Below are positions 34,929-44,083 of a DNA stretch of 56,931 nt, piece after piece. The notes under the pieces are model-generated. The model did not search any database, was not told the origin of the DNA, and worked only from the letters and a program-made list of their open reading frames with translations. The stretch comes from Streptomyces thermovulgaris. Its GTDB lineage: Bacteria; Actinomycetota; Actinomycetes; Streptomycetales; Streptomycetaceae. Position 1 is the first letter of the stretch; each line of letters opens with the position of its first letter. The translations under genes were made by a program, and so were the position numbers. The stretch is from assembly GCF_002155915.1 (NCBI RefSeq), contig NZ_MUME01000088.1, positions 1 through 56,931 on the forward strand. The letters run 5' to 3'.

Positions 34929-35642
34929 CTATGCGTGCTGGTACGCCACCAGGGAGATCCCCACGTAGTGGACCACGAACGCGGCCAGCGTGAAGGAGTG
35001 GAAGACCTCGTGGAAGCCGAACCAGCGCGGGGAGGGGTTCGGCCGCTTGATGCCGTAGACGATGCCGCCCGCGCTGTAGAGGACGCCGCCGACGACCACC
35101 AGGACCAGGACCGCGACGCCGCCGGTGCGCAGGAAGTCGGGCAGGAAGAAGACGGCCGCCCAGCCCATCGCGATGTAGCAGGGGGTGTAGAGCCAGCGGG
35201 GGGCGCCCACCCAGAAGACGCGGAAGACGATGCCGGCGACGGCCGCGGCCCAGATGCCCCACAGCAGCCACTGGCCCTTGGCGCCGGGCAGGAGCAGCAG
35301 GGTCAGCGGGGTGTAGGTGCCCGCGATGATCAGGAAGATGTTCGCATGGTCGAGCCGGCGCAGGATGCCGGTCATGCGCGGCCCCCAGTCGCCCCGGTGG
35401 TACAGCGCGCTGACGCCGAAGAGCAGGCAGGCGGTGAGGACGTAGATCCCGCAGGCGATCCGCCCGCGGGGGGAGACGGCCAGCGCGGTGAGGGCCAGCC
35501 CCGCGACGAGCACGGCCGGGAACATGCCCAGATGCAGCCAGCCGCGCAGCTTCGGCTTGACCGGATGCGGGAGGGAGAGCTCGACCGGGCCGCGGTCGGC
35601 AGCCGGTGTGTCCAAGGGCGTGTCGGAGACGGAGGCTGTCAT
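34929..35642 (-). CDS. Hemolysin III/PAQR-family membrane protein
   Basis: A 237-residue protein with seven membrane helices. The family zinc-binding residues are in SALYHRGDW and in the final-helix HEVFHSF and FVVHY. The function in bacteria is unclear: hemolytic activity in one Bacillus protein, possibly lipid hydrolase activity by homology to PAQR receptors. The ATG at 35642 is only about five bases from the predicted transcription start, so the mRNA may be almost leaderless. Confidence 0.9.
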   Translation of the reverse strand: MTASVSDTPLDTPAADRGPVELSLPHPVKPKLRGWLHLGMFPAVLVAGLALTALAVSPRGRIACGIYVLTACLLFGVSALYHRGDWGPRMTGILRRLDHANIFLIIAGTYTPLTLLLLPGAKGQWLLWGIWAAAVAGIVFRVFWVGAPRWLYTPCYIAMGWAAVFFLPDFLRTGGVAVLVLVVVGGVLYSAGGIVYGIKRPNPSPRWFGFHEVFHSFTLAAFVVHYVGISLVAYQHA

Positions 35643-35652
35643 GCGCGCATCG

Positions 35653-35681
35653 TACCTACGGAACCGTAAGTTGCCTGTCAG
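35653..35681 (-). promoter_or_regulatory. Hemolysin III promoter with operator palindrome
   Basis: On the minus strand CTGACA (35676-35681) and TAGGTA (35653-35658) are 17 bp apart. The spacer region contains the inverted repeat TACGG-AA-CCGTA (35657-35668), typical of TetR sites. Confidence 0.6.
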
Positions 35682-35939
35682 TGCCGGACAGTTGCCGCGC
35701 TGATGCGGGGAACGCAAAAAGTCTTTCACCGAGACCCCAAGCAGACGCAAAGAATCCGCAAAGAGGCAGGGAAACCGTGGGGTTCGTCACGCTGCTCACT
35801 TGTGCGCCCCTCTGGACAGATGGGCGCTCTCGTCGGATGATCAAATGAGTGCGGTCGGTACCGGATGAGCGCTACGAGGCATCCGGGCCGTGGCCCCCAC
35901 GGGGCGACAAGGTCAAAAAACCCTCACTTAGGAGCGATC

Positions 35940-37772
35940 GTGGCGCGCGACAACGCGGCTCCCCCCGTCATCCCCACCCAGCACAAGGAACTGATCTCGT
36001 GGGTCAACGAGATCGCCGAACTGACGCAGCCGGACAGCGTGGTCTGGTGTGACGGGTCCGAGGCCGAGTACGAGCGGCTGTGCGAAGAGCTCGTCCAGAA
36101 GGGAACCTTCCGGAAACTCGACCCGATCAAGCGCCCCAACTCCTACTACGCGACCTCGGACCCCTCGGACGTGGCCCGTGTCGAGGACCGGACGTTCATC
36201 TGCTCCGAGAAGGAGGAGGACGCCGGGCCGACGAACAACTGGATGGCGCCCGCCGAGATGCGGGAGATCTTCCAGGGCAAGGACGGCAAGGGCGGCATCT
36301 TCCGCGGGGCGATGCGGGGCCGGACGATGTACGTCGTCCCCTTCTGCATGGGGCCGCTGGGCTCGCCGCTCTCGGCGATCGGTGTGGAGATCACCGACTC
36401 CGCCTATGTCGCGGTGTCCATGCGCACCATGACCCGCATGGGGCAGGCGGTGCTGGACGAGCTCGGCGACAGCGGCTTCTTCGTCAAGGCCGTGCACAGC
36501 GTCGGCGCCCCGCTCGAGCCGGGGCAGGAGGACGTCCCCTGGCCCTGCAACTCGACCAAGTACATCTCGCACTTCCCCGAGGACCGCGAGATCTGGTCGT
36601 ACGGCTCCGGCTACGGCGGCAACGCCCTGCTCGGCAAGAAGTGCTACGCCCTGCGCATCGCCTCCGTCATGGCCCGTGACGAGGGCTGGCTGGCCGAGCA
36701 CATGCTGATCCTCAAGCTCACGCCCCCGCAGGGCGAGGCCAAGTACGTCGCCGCCGCCTTCCCGAGCGCCTGCGGCAAGACCAACCTGGCCATGCTGGAA
36801 CCGACGATCCCCGGCTGGACGGTGGAGACCATCGGCGACGACATCGCGTGGATGCGGTTCGGCGAGGACGGCCGGCTGTACGCGATCAACCCCGAGGCCG
36901 GCTTCTTCGGTGTCGCCCCCGGCACCGGTGAGCACACCAACGCCAACGCGATGAAGACGCTGTGGGGCAACGCGATCTTCACCAATGTCGCCCTCACCGA
37001 CGACGGCGACGTGTGGTGGGAGGGCATGACGGAGGAGACCCCGGCCCACCTGACCGACTGGAGGGGCAACTCCTGGACCCCGGAGTCCGGGACGCCCGCC
37101 GCCCACCCCAACGCCCGCTTCACGGTGCCGGCCTCGCAGTGCCCGATCATCGCGCCGGAGTGGGAGGACCCCAAGGGCGTGCCGATCTCGGCGATCCTGT
37201 TCGGCGGCCGCCGGGCGAGCGCGGTGCCGCTGGTGACGGAGTCCTTCGACTGGAACCACGGCGTGTTCCTCGGTGCGAACGTCGCCTCCGAGAAGACGGC
37301 CGCCGCCGAGGGCAAGGTCGGCGAGCTGCGCCGCGACCCGTTCGCCATGCTGCCGTTCTGCGGCTACAACATGGGCGACTACATGGCCCACTGGATCGAC
37401 GTGGCCAAGGGCAAGGACCAGTCCAAGCTGCCGAGGATCTACTACGTCAACTGGTTCCGCAAGGACGACGAGGGCAGGTTCGTCTGGCCCGGCTTCGGCG
37501 AGAACAGCCGGGTGCTGAAGTGGATCGTGGAGCGGCTGGAGGACAGGGCCGAGGGTGTGGAGACCCCCATCGGCATCCTGCCGACCAAGGAGGCCCTGGA
37601 CACGGAGGGTCTGGAGCTGTCCGACGAGGACCTCGAGTTCCTGCTCACGGTCGACAAGGACGTGTGGCGCGAGGAGGCCGCCCTGATCCCCGCACATCTG
37701 AACACCTTCGGCGACCGTACGCCCAAGGAGCTGTGGGACCAGTACCGCGCGCTCGTCGAGCGCCTGGGCTGA
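35940..37772 (+). CDS. pckA: Phosphoenolpyruvate carboxykinase (GTP)
   Basis: A 610-residue cytosolic enzyme that interconverts oxaloacetate and PEP with GTP, the entry to gluconeogenesis. The reactive-Cys P-loop is [12 protein letters not shown] (Cys278); the substrate block [15 protein letters not shown] and the metal-binding TIGDDIAWM are present, with the C-terminal GGRR region and [14 protein letters not shown]. The GTG at 35940, with TAGGAGC before it, is preferred to the upstream ATG at 35865, which adds unconserved residues. Monocistronic with a strong terminator. Confidence 0.96.
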   Translation: MARDNAAPPVIPTQHKELISWVNEIAELTQPDSVVWCDGSEAEYERLCEELVQKGTFRKLDPIKRPNSYYATSDPSDVARVEDRTFICSEKEEDAGPTNNWMAPAEMREIFQGKDGKGGIFRGAMRGRTMYVVPFCMGPLGSPLSAIGVEITDSAYVAVSMRTMTRMGQAVLDELGDSGFFVKAVHSVGAPLEPGQEDVPWPCNSTKYISHFPEDREIWSYGSGYGGNALLGKKCYALRIASVMARDEGWLAEHMLILKLTPPQGEAKYVAAAFPSACGKTNLAMLEPTIPGWTVETIGDDIAWMRFGEDGRLYAINPEAGFFGVAPGTGEHTNANAMKTLWGNAIFTNVALTDDGDVWWEGMTEETPAHLTDWRGNSWTPESGTPAAHPNARFTVPASQCPIIAPEWEDPKGVPISAILFGGRRASAVPLVTESFDWNHGVFLGANVASEKTAAAEGKVGELRRDPFAMLPFCGYNMGDYMAHWIDVAKGKDQSKLPRIYYVNWFRKDDEGRFVWPGFGENSRVLKWIVERLEDRAEGVETPIGILPTKEALDTEGLELSDEDLEFLLTVDKDVWREEAALIPAHLNTFGDRTPKELWDQYRALVERLG

Positions 37773-38107
37773 CGGGGCCGCTTCACCCCCGCCCGATCTC
37801 CGCGGCCGGCTCGACCGACGTGCCCTGACCGCTCCGTTGCCCGGCCGGCCGCGGTGTCTGCCGGGAGGCCGGGTGCGCACAACGGCGTGCGCACCCGGCC
37901 TCTTGGGCGTGCCGCAGCGGTTTTCCGCTGTGCGGACTTCGCTGCTTCTTCTGCTTCTTCCGTGTTCTTTCCCCGGTTCTTCCGTGCTCTTCCCCGGCCG
38001 GTGGCGCCGCGCCGCCGGTGCGCACGGCAGAGGGCGCCCGGTCCGCGCGTCGCTGCGGTTGCACGCGGACCGGGGCCGATCGAGGAGCCCGTGCCGGCTG
38101 GATGGGG
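37773..38107. other. 335-bp convergent intergenic region after pckA
   Basis: It contains the pckA terminator (37865-37904) and a C/T-rich stretch (37930-38000) of TTCTTCTGCTTC and GTGCTCTTCCCC character. No gene was recognised. Confidence 0.6.
37865..37904 (+). terminator. pckA terminator
   Basis: A perfect 16-bp stem (37865-37880 with 37887-37902), a six-base loop AACGGC and a following TT. Confidence 0.9.
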
Positions 38108-38524
38108 TCAGCCGGCGTGGCTCAGTTTGCGCTGCTTCGCCCGGGCCGCCGCATGGGCGTCCATGCGTTCGGCCGCCAGGATCGCCACGGTCGTGTCGGC
38201 GCGGGAGGCGGCGACGACGAGGGCGCGGCCGGCGAGGGCGTGGGCCCGTTCGTGCAGGGCGGCGGGGTCGGAGCCGGCGGCCACCGGTGCCGGGGTGCGG
38301 ACCGGGGCATGGCCGGAGCGCAGCCGGGACACCTGCTCGGCGAGCCGCTCGGCCGCCTCGTCCAGGTCGGGGGAGGGTTCCAGGCCGCGCAGTTCGTCCG
38401 TGACGGCGAGCAGTGCGGAGAGATGGCCGGCGAGCTGGATGTCCAGCTCCTCCTCGCGGGAGCGGTGCGGGAAGCCGGAGGAGGCACCGGCCGTCGGGCG
38501 CCCGGAACGGATCGGTTCGTACAT
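38108..38524 (-). CDS. Conserved hypothetical helical protein
   Basis: A 138-residue, apparently soluble helical protein (EEELDIQLAGHLSALLAVTD; DEAAERLAEQVSRLRSG), with a second helical half (HERAHALAGRALVVAASRAD). No signal peptide, membrane segment or known motif. Its ATG at 38524 is preceded by AGGAGGCC and by a palindromic operator-like element about 40-55 bp upstream. I do not recognise the family. Confidence 0.7.
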   Translation of the reverse strand: MYEPIRSGRPTAGASSGFPHRSREEELDIQLAGHLSALLAVTDELRGLEPSPDLDEAAERLAEQVSRLRSGHAPVRTPAPVAAGSDPAALHERAHALAGRALVVAASRADTTVAILAAERMDAHAAARAKQRKLSHAG

Positions 38525-38561
38525 GGGATGGCCTCCTGTGCTCTGACAGAAGTCATCCTAG

Positions 38562-38578
38562 CTTAGAACTTGTCTAAG
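38562..38578. promoter_or_regulatory. CTTAGA-N5-TCTAAG palindrome, Fur-like
   Basis: Perfect six-base arms around ACTTG lie in an AT-rich island just upstream of a possible -10 (TAGGAT on the minus strand, 38554-38559). The AT-rich TTAGA..TCTAA symmetry resembles Fur-family (peroxide/iron) sites. The regulator is not shown. Confidence 0.5.
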
Positions 38579-38635
38579 ATTGAGGGTGTTCGCAGAAGCG
38601 GTCCGGGCGTGCACCGGGAGTGAGCTTCCGGGACG

Positions 38636-39847
38636 TCAGAACTGACTGTAGCTCTCCAGGAAGTTCCCGATCCGCCGCACGGCGTCGCGCAGATCGGCGA
38701 CCGTGGGCAGGGTGACGATCCGGAAGTGGTCCGGCTCGGGCCAGTTGAAGCCGGTGCCCTGGACGACCATGATCTTCTCACGGCGCAGCAGGTCCAGCAC
38801 CATCTGCCGGTCGTCCCTGATCTTGAAGACCGCGGGGTCCAGGCGCGGGAAGAGGTACAGCGCGCCCTTCGGCCGTACGCAGGTCACGCCCGGGATCTGG
38901 GTGAGCAGCTCGTAGGCGGTGTCCATCTGCTCCTTCAGCCGCCCGCCCGGCAGCACCAGGTCGTTGATGGACTGCCGTCCGCTGAGCGCGGCGACCACGC
39001 CGTGCTGCCCCGGCATGTTCGCGCACAGACGCATGTTCGCCAGGACCGTCAGGCCCTCGATGTAGGAGTCGGCGTGCGCACGCGGCCCGGAGATCGCCAT
39101 CCAGCCGACCCGGTAGCCGGCCACCCGGTACGCCTTGGACATGCCGTTGAAGGTGAGGGTCAGCAGATCCGGGGCGATCTTCGCGGTCGGGGTGTGCGTG
39201 GCGCCGTCGTAGAGGATCTTGTCGTAGATCTCGTCGGAGCAGACCAGCAGGTTGTGCCGGCGGGCGATGTCGGTCAGCCCCTTGACCACGGCCTGGTCGT
39301 ACACCGCGCCGGTGGGGTTGTTGGGGTTGATGATCACGAGCGCCTTGGTGCGGTCGGTGACCTTGCGCTCCACGTCGGCGAGGTCCGGCATCCAGTCGGA
39401 CTGCTCGTCGCAGCGGTAGTGGACGGCCGTGCCCCCGGCCAGGGAGACGGCGGCGGTCCACAGCGGATAGTCCGGCGCCGGCACGAGGACCTCGTCGCCG
39501 TCGTCCAGCAGCGCCTGCATCGCCATCACGATCAGCTCGGAGACGCCGTTGCCGATGAAGACGTGCTCGACGTCCGTCTCGATGCCGAGGGTCTGGTTGT
39601 GCATGACGACCGCGCGCCGTGCGGCCAGCAGGCCCTTGGCGTCGCCGTAGCCGTGGGCCGTGGCGACATTGCGGAGGATGTCCTCCAGGATCTCCGGCGG
39701 GCACTCGAAGCCGAATGCGGCCGGGTTGCCCGTGTTCAGCTTGAGGATGCGGTGACCGGCAGCCTCCAGCCGCGTCGCCTCCTCGAGCACCGGGCCCCGG
39801 ATCTCGTAACAGACGTTGGCGAGCTTGGTCGACTGGATCACCTGCAT
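38636..39847 (-). CDS. Class I aminotransferase (AlaA-like)
   Basis: A 403-residue PLP enzyme. The PLP lysine is in FNGMSKAYRVAGYRVGWM; NPNNPTGAVYD and VCSDEIYDKILYDG are the cofactor and substrate blocks. The start MQVIQSTKLANVCYEIRGPV and the KGALYLFPRLDP stretch match the AlaA/AlaT glutamate-pyruvate aminotransferase group, which makes alanine. The exact amino donor is not provable from sequence. The ATG at 39847 is the usual family start. Confidence 0.9.
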   Translation of the reverse strand: MQVIQSTKLANVCYEIRGPVLEEATRLEAAGHRILKLNTGNPAAFGFECPPEILEDILRNVATAHGYGDAKGLLAARRAVVMHNQTLGIETDVEHVFIGNGVSELIVMAMQALLDDGDEVLVPAPDYPLWTAAVSLAGGTAVHYRCDEQSDWMPDLADVERKVTDRTKALVIINPNNPTGAVYDQAVVKGLTDIARRHNLLVCSDEIYDKILYDGATHTPTAKIAPDLLTLTFNGMSKAYRVAGYRVGWMAISGPRAHADSYIEGLTVLANMRLCANMPGQHGVVAALSGRQSINDLVLPGGRLKEQMDTAYELLTQIPGVTCVRPKGALYLFPRLDPAVFKIRDDRQMVLDLLRREKIMVVQGTGFNWPEPDHFRIVTLPTVADLRDAVRRIGNFLESYSQF

Positions 39848-40017
39848 GTCAGGGAGCTTACGACTGGGTAACGCCCCATGGCGCGTGTTTTCCGCCACGT
39901 GAGACATCCGCGTGTCGGCGCGTGCCGCCGCGGCGGCGGCAGGGAAGGCCCTGCGGCCTGGTCGGGCGCCCTTGTTCCCCCGCCCCTCCGATCTGACAAT
40001 GTTCATGACAATAAAGC

Positions 40018-40044
40018 GGGCGGCTGGAAGTCTTCCGGCCGCCC
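40018..40044 (+). other. Leader hairpin before the secreted protease
   Basis: GGGCGGCTGGAAG (40018-40030) faces CTTCCGGCCGCCC (40032-40044) with a single U-G wobble pair. The hairpin lies just upstream of the GGAGGGG ribosome site, and could stabilise the mRNA or modulate translation. Confidence 0.5.
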
Positions 40045-40066
40045 CCGTCGTCGGAGGGGACCCCAC

Positions 40067-40957
40067 ATGAGAAAGCCTCTCGTCGCCGCCCTGCTCGCCC
40101 TGGTGACCGCCGGGGCCGGTGCGGCACCCGCGGCCGCCGCGCCCGCCGCACCCGCGCCGGGCGGCACGGCCTCGGCGCAGAAGGAAGCCGGCGCACTCCC
40201 CGCCCGGCAGGCCGCCGCCCCCGCGGCCGTCGACTTCGCCGGCACCGTCGCCCTGAGCAACTGCTCCGGCTCGGTCGTCCGTCTCCCCGGCTCCGCGGAC
40301 GGCGACCCGGCGCTCGTGCTCACCAACGGCCACTGCCTGGAGACCGGCTTCCCGGCACCCGGACAGGTCCTGGTCGACCGGTCCTCCAGCCGCACCTTCG
40401 GCCTGCTCGACTCGGCCGGCACCCGTGTGGCGACGCTGCGGGCGGACCGGATCGTGTACGCGACCATGACCGGCACGGACGCCGCGCTCTACCGGCTCAC
40501 CAGCACCTACGCACAGATCAGGAACTCCTACGGCATCGACGCGCTGACCCTGGACGACACCCGTCCGGCCGCCGGCACCGCCATCAAGGTGGTCTCGGGG
40601 TACTGGAAACGGATCTACAGCTGCGCCATCGACGGCTTCGTCCACCGTCTGAAGGAGGGCGGCTGGACCTGGAAGGACTCCGTCCGCTACACCCCCGCCT
40701 GCGACACGATCGGCGGCACCTCGGGCTCGCCCGTCGTCGACGCCGCCACCGGCAGGGTCGTCGCCGTCAACAACACCGGCAACGAGGACGGCGCCCGCTG
40801 CACCGTGAACAACCCCTGCGAGGTCGACGCGGACGGCACCGTCACCGTCCGCCGGGGCATCAACTACGCCCAGCAGACCCACCAGATCCCCGCCTGCTTC
40901 GCCTCCGGCAACAGGCTGGACCTGAACCGGAGCGGCTGCACCCTGCCCAGGCCGTAG
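40067..40957 (+). CDS. Secreted trypsin-like (S1) serine protease
   Basis: A 296-residue secreted protein with a signal peptide ending near APAAAA. An Ala/Pro-rich linker (about 26-55) precedes the chymotrypsin-fold domain: His89 (TNGHC), Asp138 (TDAALYRL) and Ser219 (GGTSGSPV). Two or three disulphides are likely (Cys pairs near LSNCSG..NGHC and SCAIDG..PACD). The AGTSGSPV-type loop differs from GDSGGP of trypsin, so specificity is not trypsin-like with certainty. GGAGGGG lies eight bases before the ATG. Confidence 0.9.
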   Translation: MRKPLVAALLALVTAGAGAAPAAAAPAAPAPGGTASAQKEAGALPARQAAAPAAVDFAGTVALSNCSGSVVRLPGSADGDPALVLTNGHCLETGFPAPGQVLVDRSSSRTFGLLDSAGTRVATLRADRIVYATMTGTDAALYRLTSTYAQIRNSYGIDALTLDDTRPAAGTAIKVVSGYWKRIYSCAIDGFVHRLKEGGWTWKDSVRYTPACDTIGGTSGSPVVDAATGRVVAVNNTGNEDGARCTVNNPCEVDADGTVTVRRGINYAQQTHQIPACFASGNRLDLNRSGCTLPRP

Positions 40958-40984
40958 TCCGCTCACCGGGGCGGGCGGCCGTGT

Positions 40985-42628
40985 TCAGGTCCGGCGGACC
41001 GCCCGTCCCGCCAGGACGTCCGTGCGCCGCCCGTCCTCGATCACGAACCGGCCGTCGATCAGGACGTACGGAATCCCCGTCGGCAGCGCGCGCGGCTGCT
41101 CGAAGGTCGCCCCCGGTGCGACGGTGGCCGGGTCGAACAGGACCAGGTCGGCCCGGTGGCCCTCGCGGACCACTCCCCGGTCCGGCAGCCGCAGCCGGGC
41201 CGCCGGGCGCCCGGTCAGGTGCGCGACGCACTCCTCCAGCGACAGCACGCCCAACTCCCGTACGTACCGGGCGAGATAGTGCGGGAAGGTGCCGTAGGCC
41301 CGTGGATGCGGACGGGCGCCCTGCAGGATGCCGTCGGAGCCCCCGGTGTGGACGCGGTGGCGCATGATCTCCCGCACGTTCTCCTCGTGGCCGACATGCT
41401 GGAGGACCGTCGTGCCGAGCCGGTCCTCGATCAGCAGCCGGCGGGCCGTGGCCCACGGGGCCTCGCCGCGCCGGTCCGCGCACTCGCGCACCGTGCGGCC
41501 GACATACCCGGCCAGCGAGGGATCGGTGACACCGGAGATCTCGACCGTGTCCCACTCCACCGGCACGCCATGGCAGCCGTCGGAGCCGGTCACCTCCAGG
41601 TCGTGACGGATCCGCTCGGCGACGGTCTCGTCGGCGAGCCGGGCGAGAAGGGCGTCCGGGCCGCCCTCGCCCGCCCAGCTCGGCAGCAACGCGGCCAGGG
41701 TGGTGCAGCCGGGGGTGTAGGGATAGGTGTCGAAGGTGATGTCGGCGCCGGCGGCGAGCGCGTCGTCCAGCAGCGCCAGCAGCTCGGGCGCGCGGCCCTT
41801 GTTGGGGGCGAAGTTCAAGGTGGCGTGCGCCAGGTGCAGCGGGCAGCCCGCCTCGCGCGCGAGGGTCACCACCTCCTCGTACGCCTTCAGCGCCCCGGCC
41901 CCGTAACTGCGGTGGTGCGGGCACCAGTAGCCGCCGTGGGCGGCCACCACCCGGCACAGCTCGGTCAGTTCGGCGTCACTGGCGTACATCCCGGGCGTGT
42001 AGGTGAGCCCCGACGACATGCCGACGGCACCCTGCTCCATGCCCTCGGCGACCACCTGCCGCATCCGGTCCAGCTCCTCCGGCGTGGCCTCGCGGTCCTC
42101 CCAGCCCACGACGAGCGCGCGGACCGTGCCCTGCGGGATCAGATACGCGGCGTTCACCGCGATGCCCCGGCCGTCGAAGCCGTGGTCCAGCCGGTCCAGG
42201 TACTCGCCCACCGAGCGCCAGTCGAAGTCGACGTCGTCGCCGGGGCCGTTCCAGCCGGTGATCGCCCGGCGGACCTCCTCCAGGGTGCGGTCGTCGACCG
42301 GCGCGTACGACAGCCCGTCCTGCCCGACGACCTCCAGCGTGACGCCCTGGGCGGCCTTCGCACTGTGGTCGGGATCGCTCAGCAGGGCCAGGTCGCTGTG
42401 GGCGTGCATGTCGATGAAACCGGGGGCCAGGACCAGGCCCTCCACATCCATCTCCCGTCTGGCCCGCGGGCGCTGGCAGCCCGCCGCCGCGGCCTCCTTG
42501 ACGATCGAGACGATCCGGCCGTCCTTGACCGCCACATCGGCGCGGTAGGAGGGAGCGCCGGTGCCGTCGACGACCTCCGCGTCCCGGAGGACGAGATCGG
42601 CGAAGTCGGCGAAGTCGACGGGATCCAT
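40985..42628 (-). CDS. N-acyl-D-amino-acid deacylase (D-aminoacylase)
   Basis: A 547-residue zinc amidohydrolase that removes the acyl group from N-acyl-D-amino acids. The first metal site is in LAPGFIDMHAHSDLA; later ligands lie in CPHHRSYG, LHLAHATLN and the late HTGGSDGILQG. The beta-sandwich parts at both ends (VVDGTG and VIEDGRR) are typical. Strong AGGAGGTGT before the ATG at 42628. It is 40 bp downstream of the PLP enzyme gene, so they form an operon. Its neighbours suggest that the substrate may be an acetylated sugar acid rather than a common amino acid. Confidence 0.92.
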   Translation of the reverse strand: MDPVDFADFADLVLRDAEVVDGTGAPSYRADVAVKDGRIVSIVKEAAAAGCQRPRARREMDVEGLVLAPGFIDMHAHSDLALLSDPDHSAKAAQGVTLEVVGQDGLSYAPVDDRTLEEVRRAITGWNGPGDDVDFDWRSVGEYLDRLDHGFDGRGIAVNAAYLIPQGTVRALVVGWEDREATPEELDRMRQVVAEGMEQGAVGMSSGLTYTPGMYASDAELTELCRVVAAHGGYWCPHHRSYGAGALKAYEEVVTLAREAGCPLHLAHATLNFAPNKGRAPELLALLDDALAAGADITFDTYPYTPGCTTLAALLPSWAGEGGPDALLARLADETVAERIRHDLEVTGSDGCHGVPVEWDTVEISGVTDPSLAGYVGRTVRECADRRGEAPWATARRLLIEDRLGTTVLQHVGHEENVREIMRHRVHTGGSDGILQGARPHPRAYGTFPHYLARYVRELGVLSLEECVAHLTGRPAARLRLPDRGVVREGHRADLVLFDPATVAPGATFEQPRALPTGIPYVLIDGRFVIEDGRRTDVLAGRAVRRT

Positions 42629-42668
42629 GGGGACACCTCCTGTCCCGAGAGCCTTCCGAGGCGGGCCC

Positions 42669-43934
42669 TCAGAAAAACGTGCGCATGCAGTCGACCACCG
42701 TGCCGTCCGCCTCCACCACCACGATCAGCGGCCACTTGTCGAAGACCGTGCACGGGTGGGACAGCCCCAGCCCGATCCAGTCGCCGACCTCCACATCCGC
42801 CGCGGGGCCGGTGCTCAGCCAGGTGTGCTGGTCGGACAGGCCGGTGACCCGGACGTCCGTCGCCGGGCGCTCGACGCCGTCCCGGCGCACCACCTGGGCG
42901 AGGGGCAGATGGAGGTCGTGGGCCGCGTCCCGCTTGCCCGCGTTGGCGAAGGCCTGGTCGGGAGAGGGCCGGGAGACGACCTGCGCCCACAGCCGGAAGG
43001 CGGCCTCCAGGGCGCCCTCCTCCGGGACGCGGCGGAACGGCGTGAGCTCGCGGTAGTGGCCGTCGTCGTGCGAGACATACGCCCCCGAGCGCAGCAACTT
43101 CAGCACCGGCAGGGAGAGTTCGGGAATCTCCGCGAACACCTCGGCCACCACGTCGAACCAGGCGCTGCCGCCCGCGCTCACCACGATCTCCCCGGCCCGC
43201 GCGAACCGCCCGGCCGCGTCGAGGTCCACGGCGAGCGCGACGAGCCGGCGCAGCCATGCGCGCACCCGCTCCGGGTCCGCCTGCGGGACCTCGCCCTCGT
43301 ACCCGGCGACCCCGACGAGCCGCAGGGTGTCCGTGGCCGCCACCGCGTCGGCCACCGCCGCGCACTCGGCCTCGGTGCGCGTCCCGGTCCGCGCGCCCTG
43401 TCCGGCGCCCAGCTCGACGACCACGTCCACCGGGCGCGCGGTTCCCTTCAGGGCCGCGTCCATCAGCTCCACTCCGCGCACGGAGTCGACACAGCAGACG
43501 AAGCGGAAGTCCGGGTCGGCGGCCAGCTCGGCGGCGATCCGGCGCAGGGCGGCCGGGTCCACCAGCTCATTGGCCAGGAAGATCCGCTCGATGCCGAACG
43601 CCCGCGCCACCCACACCTGGTGGGGCACGGCGAGGGTGATTCCCCAGGCGCCGTGCCCGATCTGCCGGTGGAAGAGCTGCGGGGCCATGGAGGTCTTGCC
43701 GTGCGGGGCGAAGGCGAGCCCGTGGCGGGCCGTGTACGCCTCCATCAGCCTCAGGTTGTGCTCCAGGCGCTCGGCGGACAGGGCGAGCACGGGGGTGGTG
43801 AAGCCGTCGGTGAAGAGGTTGCGGCGCTGGGCGGCCAGCTCGCCCAGGGTCAGGCCGTGGGCGTCCGGCGGGAGGCCCTTGAAGCGGTGGTCGACGCGTT
43901 CCTCGGCCAGACGGGCGAGTGCCTCGGTGCCCAC
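42669..43934 (-). CDS. PLP-dependent D-amino-acid deaminase/D-threonine aldolase family
   Basis: A 421-residue protein of the fold-type-III (alanine-racemase-like) PLP family that includes D-threonine aldolases and D-serine dehydratases. The PLP lysine is in FAPHGKTSMAPQLFHRQ, and the C-terminal metal-binding part includes SDQHTWLS and LSHPCTVFDKW. Databases often call it an amino acid deaminase. Such enzymes remove water or ammonia through a 2-aminoacrylate intermediate. The GTG at 43934 follows GGGAGG; a longer ATG start at 43997 would run through the operator. Operon with the deacylase downstream. Confidence 0.88.
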   Translation of the reverse strand: MGTEALARLAEERVDHRFKGLPPDAHGLTLGELAAQRRNLFTDGFTTPVLALSAERLEHNLRLMEAYTARHGLAFAPHGKTSMAPQLFHRQIGHGAWGITLAVPHQVWVARAFGIERIFLANELVDPAALRRIAAELAADPDFRFVCCVDSVRGVELMDAALKGTARPVDVVVELGAGQGARTGTRTEAECAAVADAVAATDTLRLVGVAGYEGEVPQADPERVRAWLRRLVALAVDLDAAGRFARAGEIVVSAGGSAWFDVVAEVFAEIPELSLPVLKLLRSGAYVSHDDGHYRELTPFRRVPEEGALEAAFRLWAQVVSRPSPDQAFANAGKRDAAHDLHLPLAQVVRRDGVERPATDVRVTGLSDQHTWLSTGPAADVEVGDWIGLGLSHPCTVFDKWPLIVVVEADGTVVDCMRTFF

Positions 43935-43958
43935 GGAACCTCCCGGTCGGATCGGGGT

Positions 43959-43975
43959 GTTGCACTGTCTGCAAC
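43959..43975. promoter_or_regulatory. IclR-type operator in the divergent region
   Basis: GTTGCA-CTGTC-TGCAAC is a perfect six-base inverted repeat in the space between the deaminase and kinase genes. A further half-site-like ATTGCGCA follows at 43980-43987. IclR regulators bind such TTGCA symmetric sites, and an icIR gene is the second gene on the plus strand here. Confidence 0.6.
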
Positions 43976-44083
43976 GTTCATTGCGCATGTCGCTCACCGC
44001 TGTCTAACATCCCGGCCGGACGGGGTCAATGAAGCCCACGACGAAGAGCCCGCGACCCGGACGACCCAGGAGCCACGAGCATC

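Noticed and set aside
43935..43997. Longer start of the PLP enzyme at 43997
   Set aside because: It would place the IclR-type palindrome inside the coding sequence and adds a Cys-rich unconserved stretch, while GTG at 43934 has GGGAGG.
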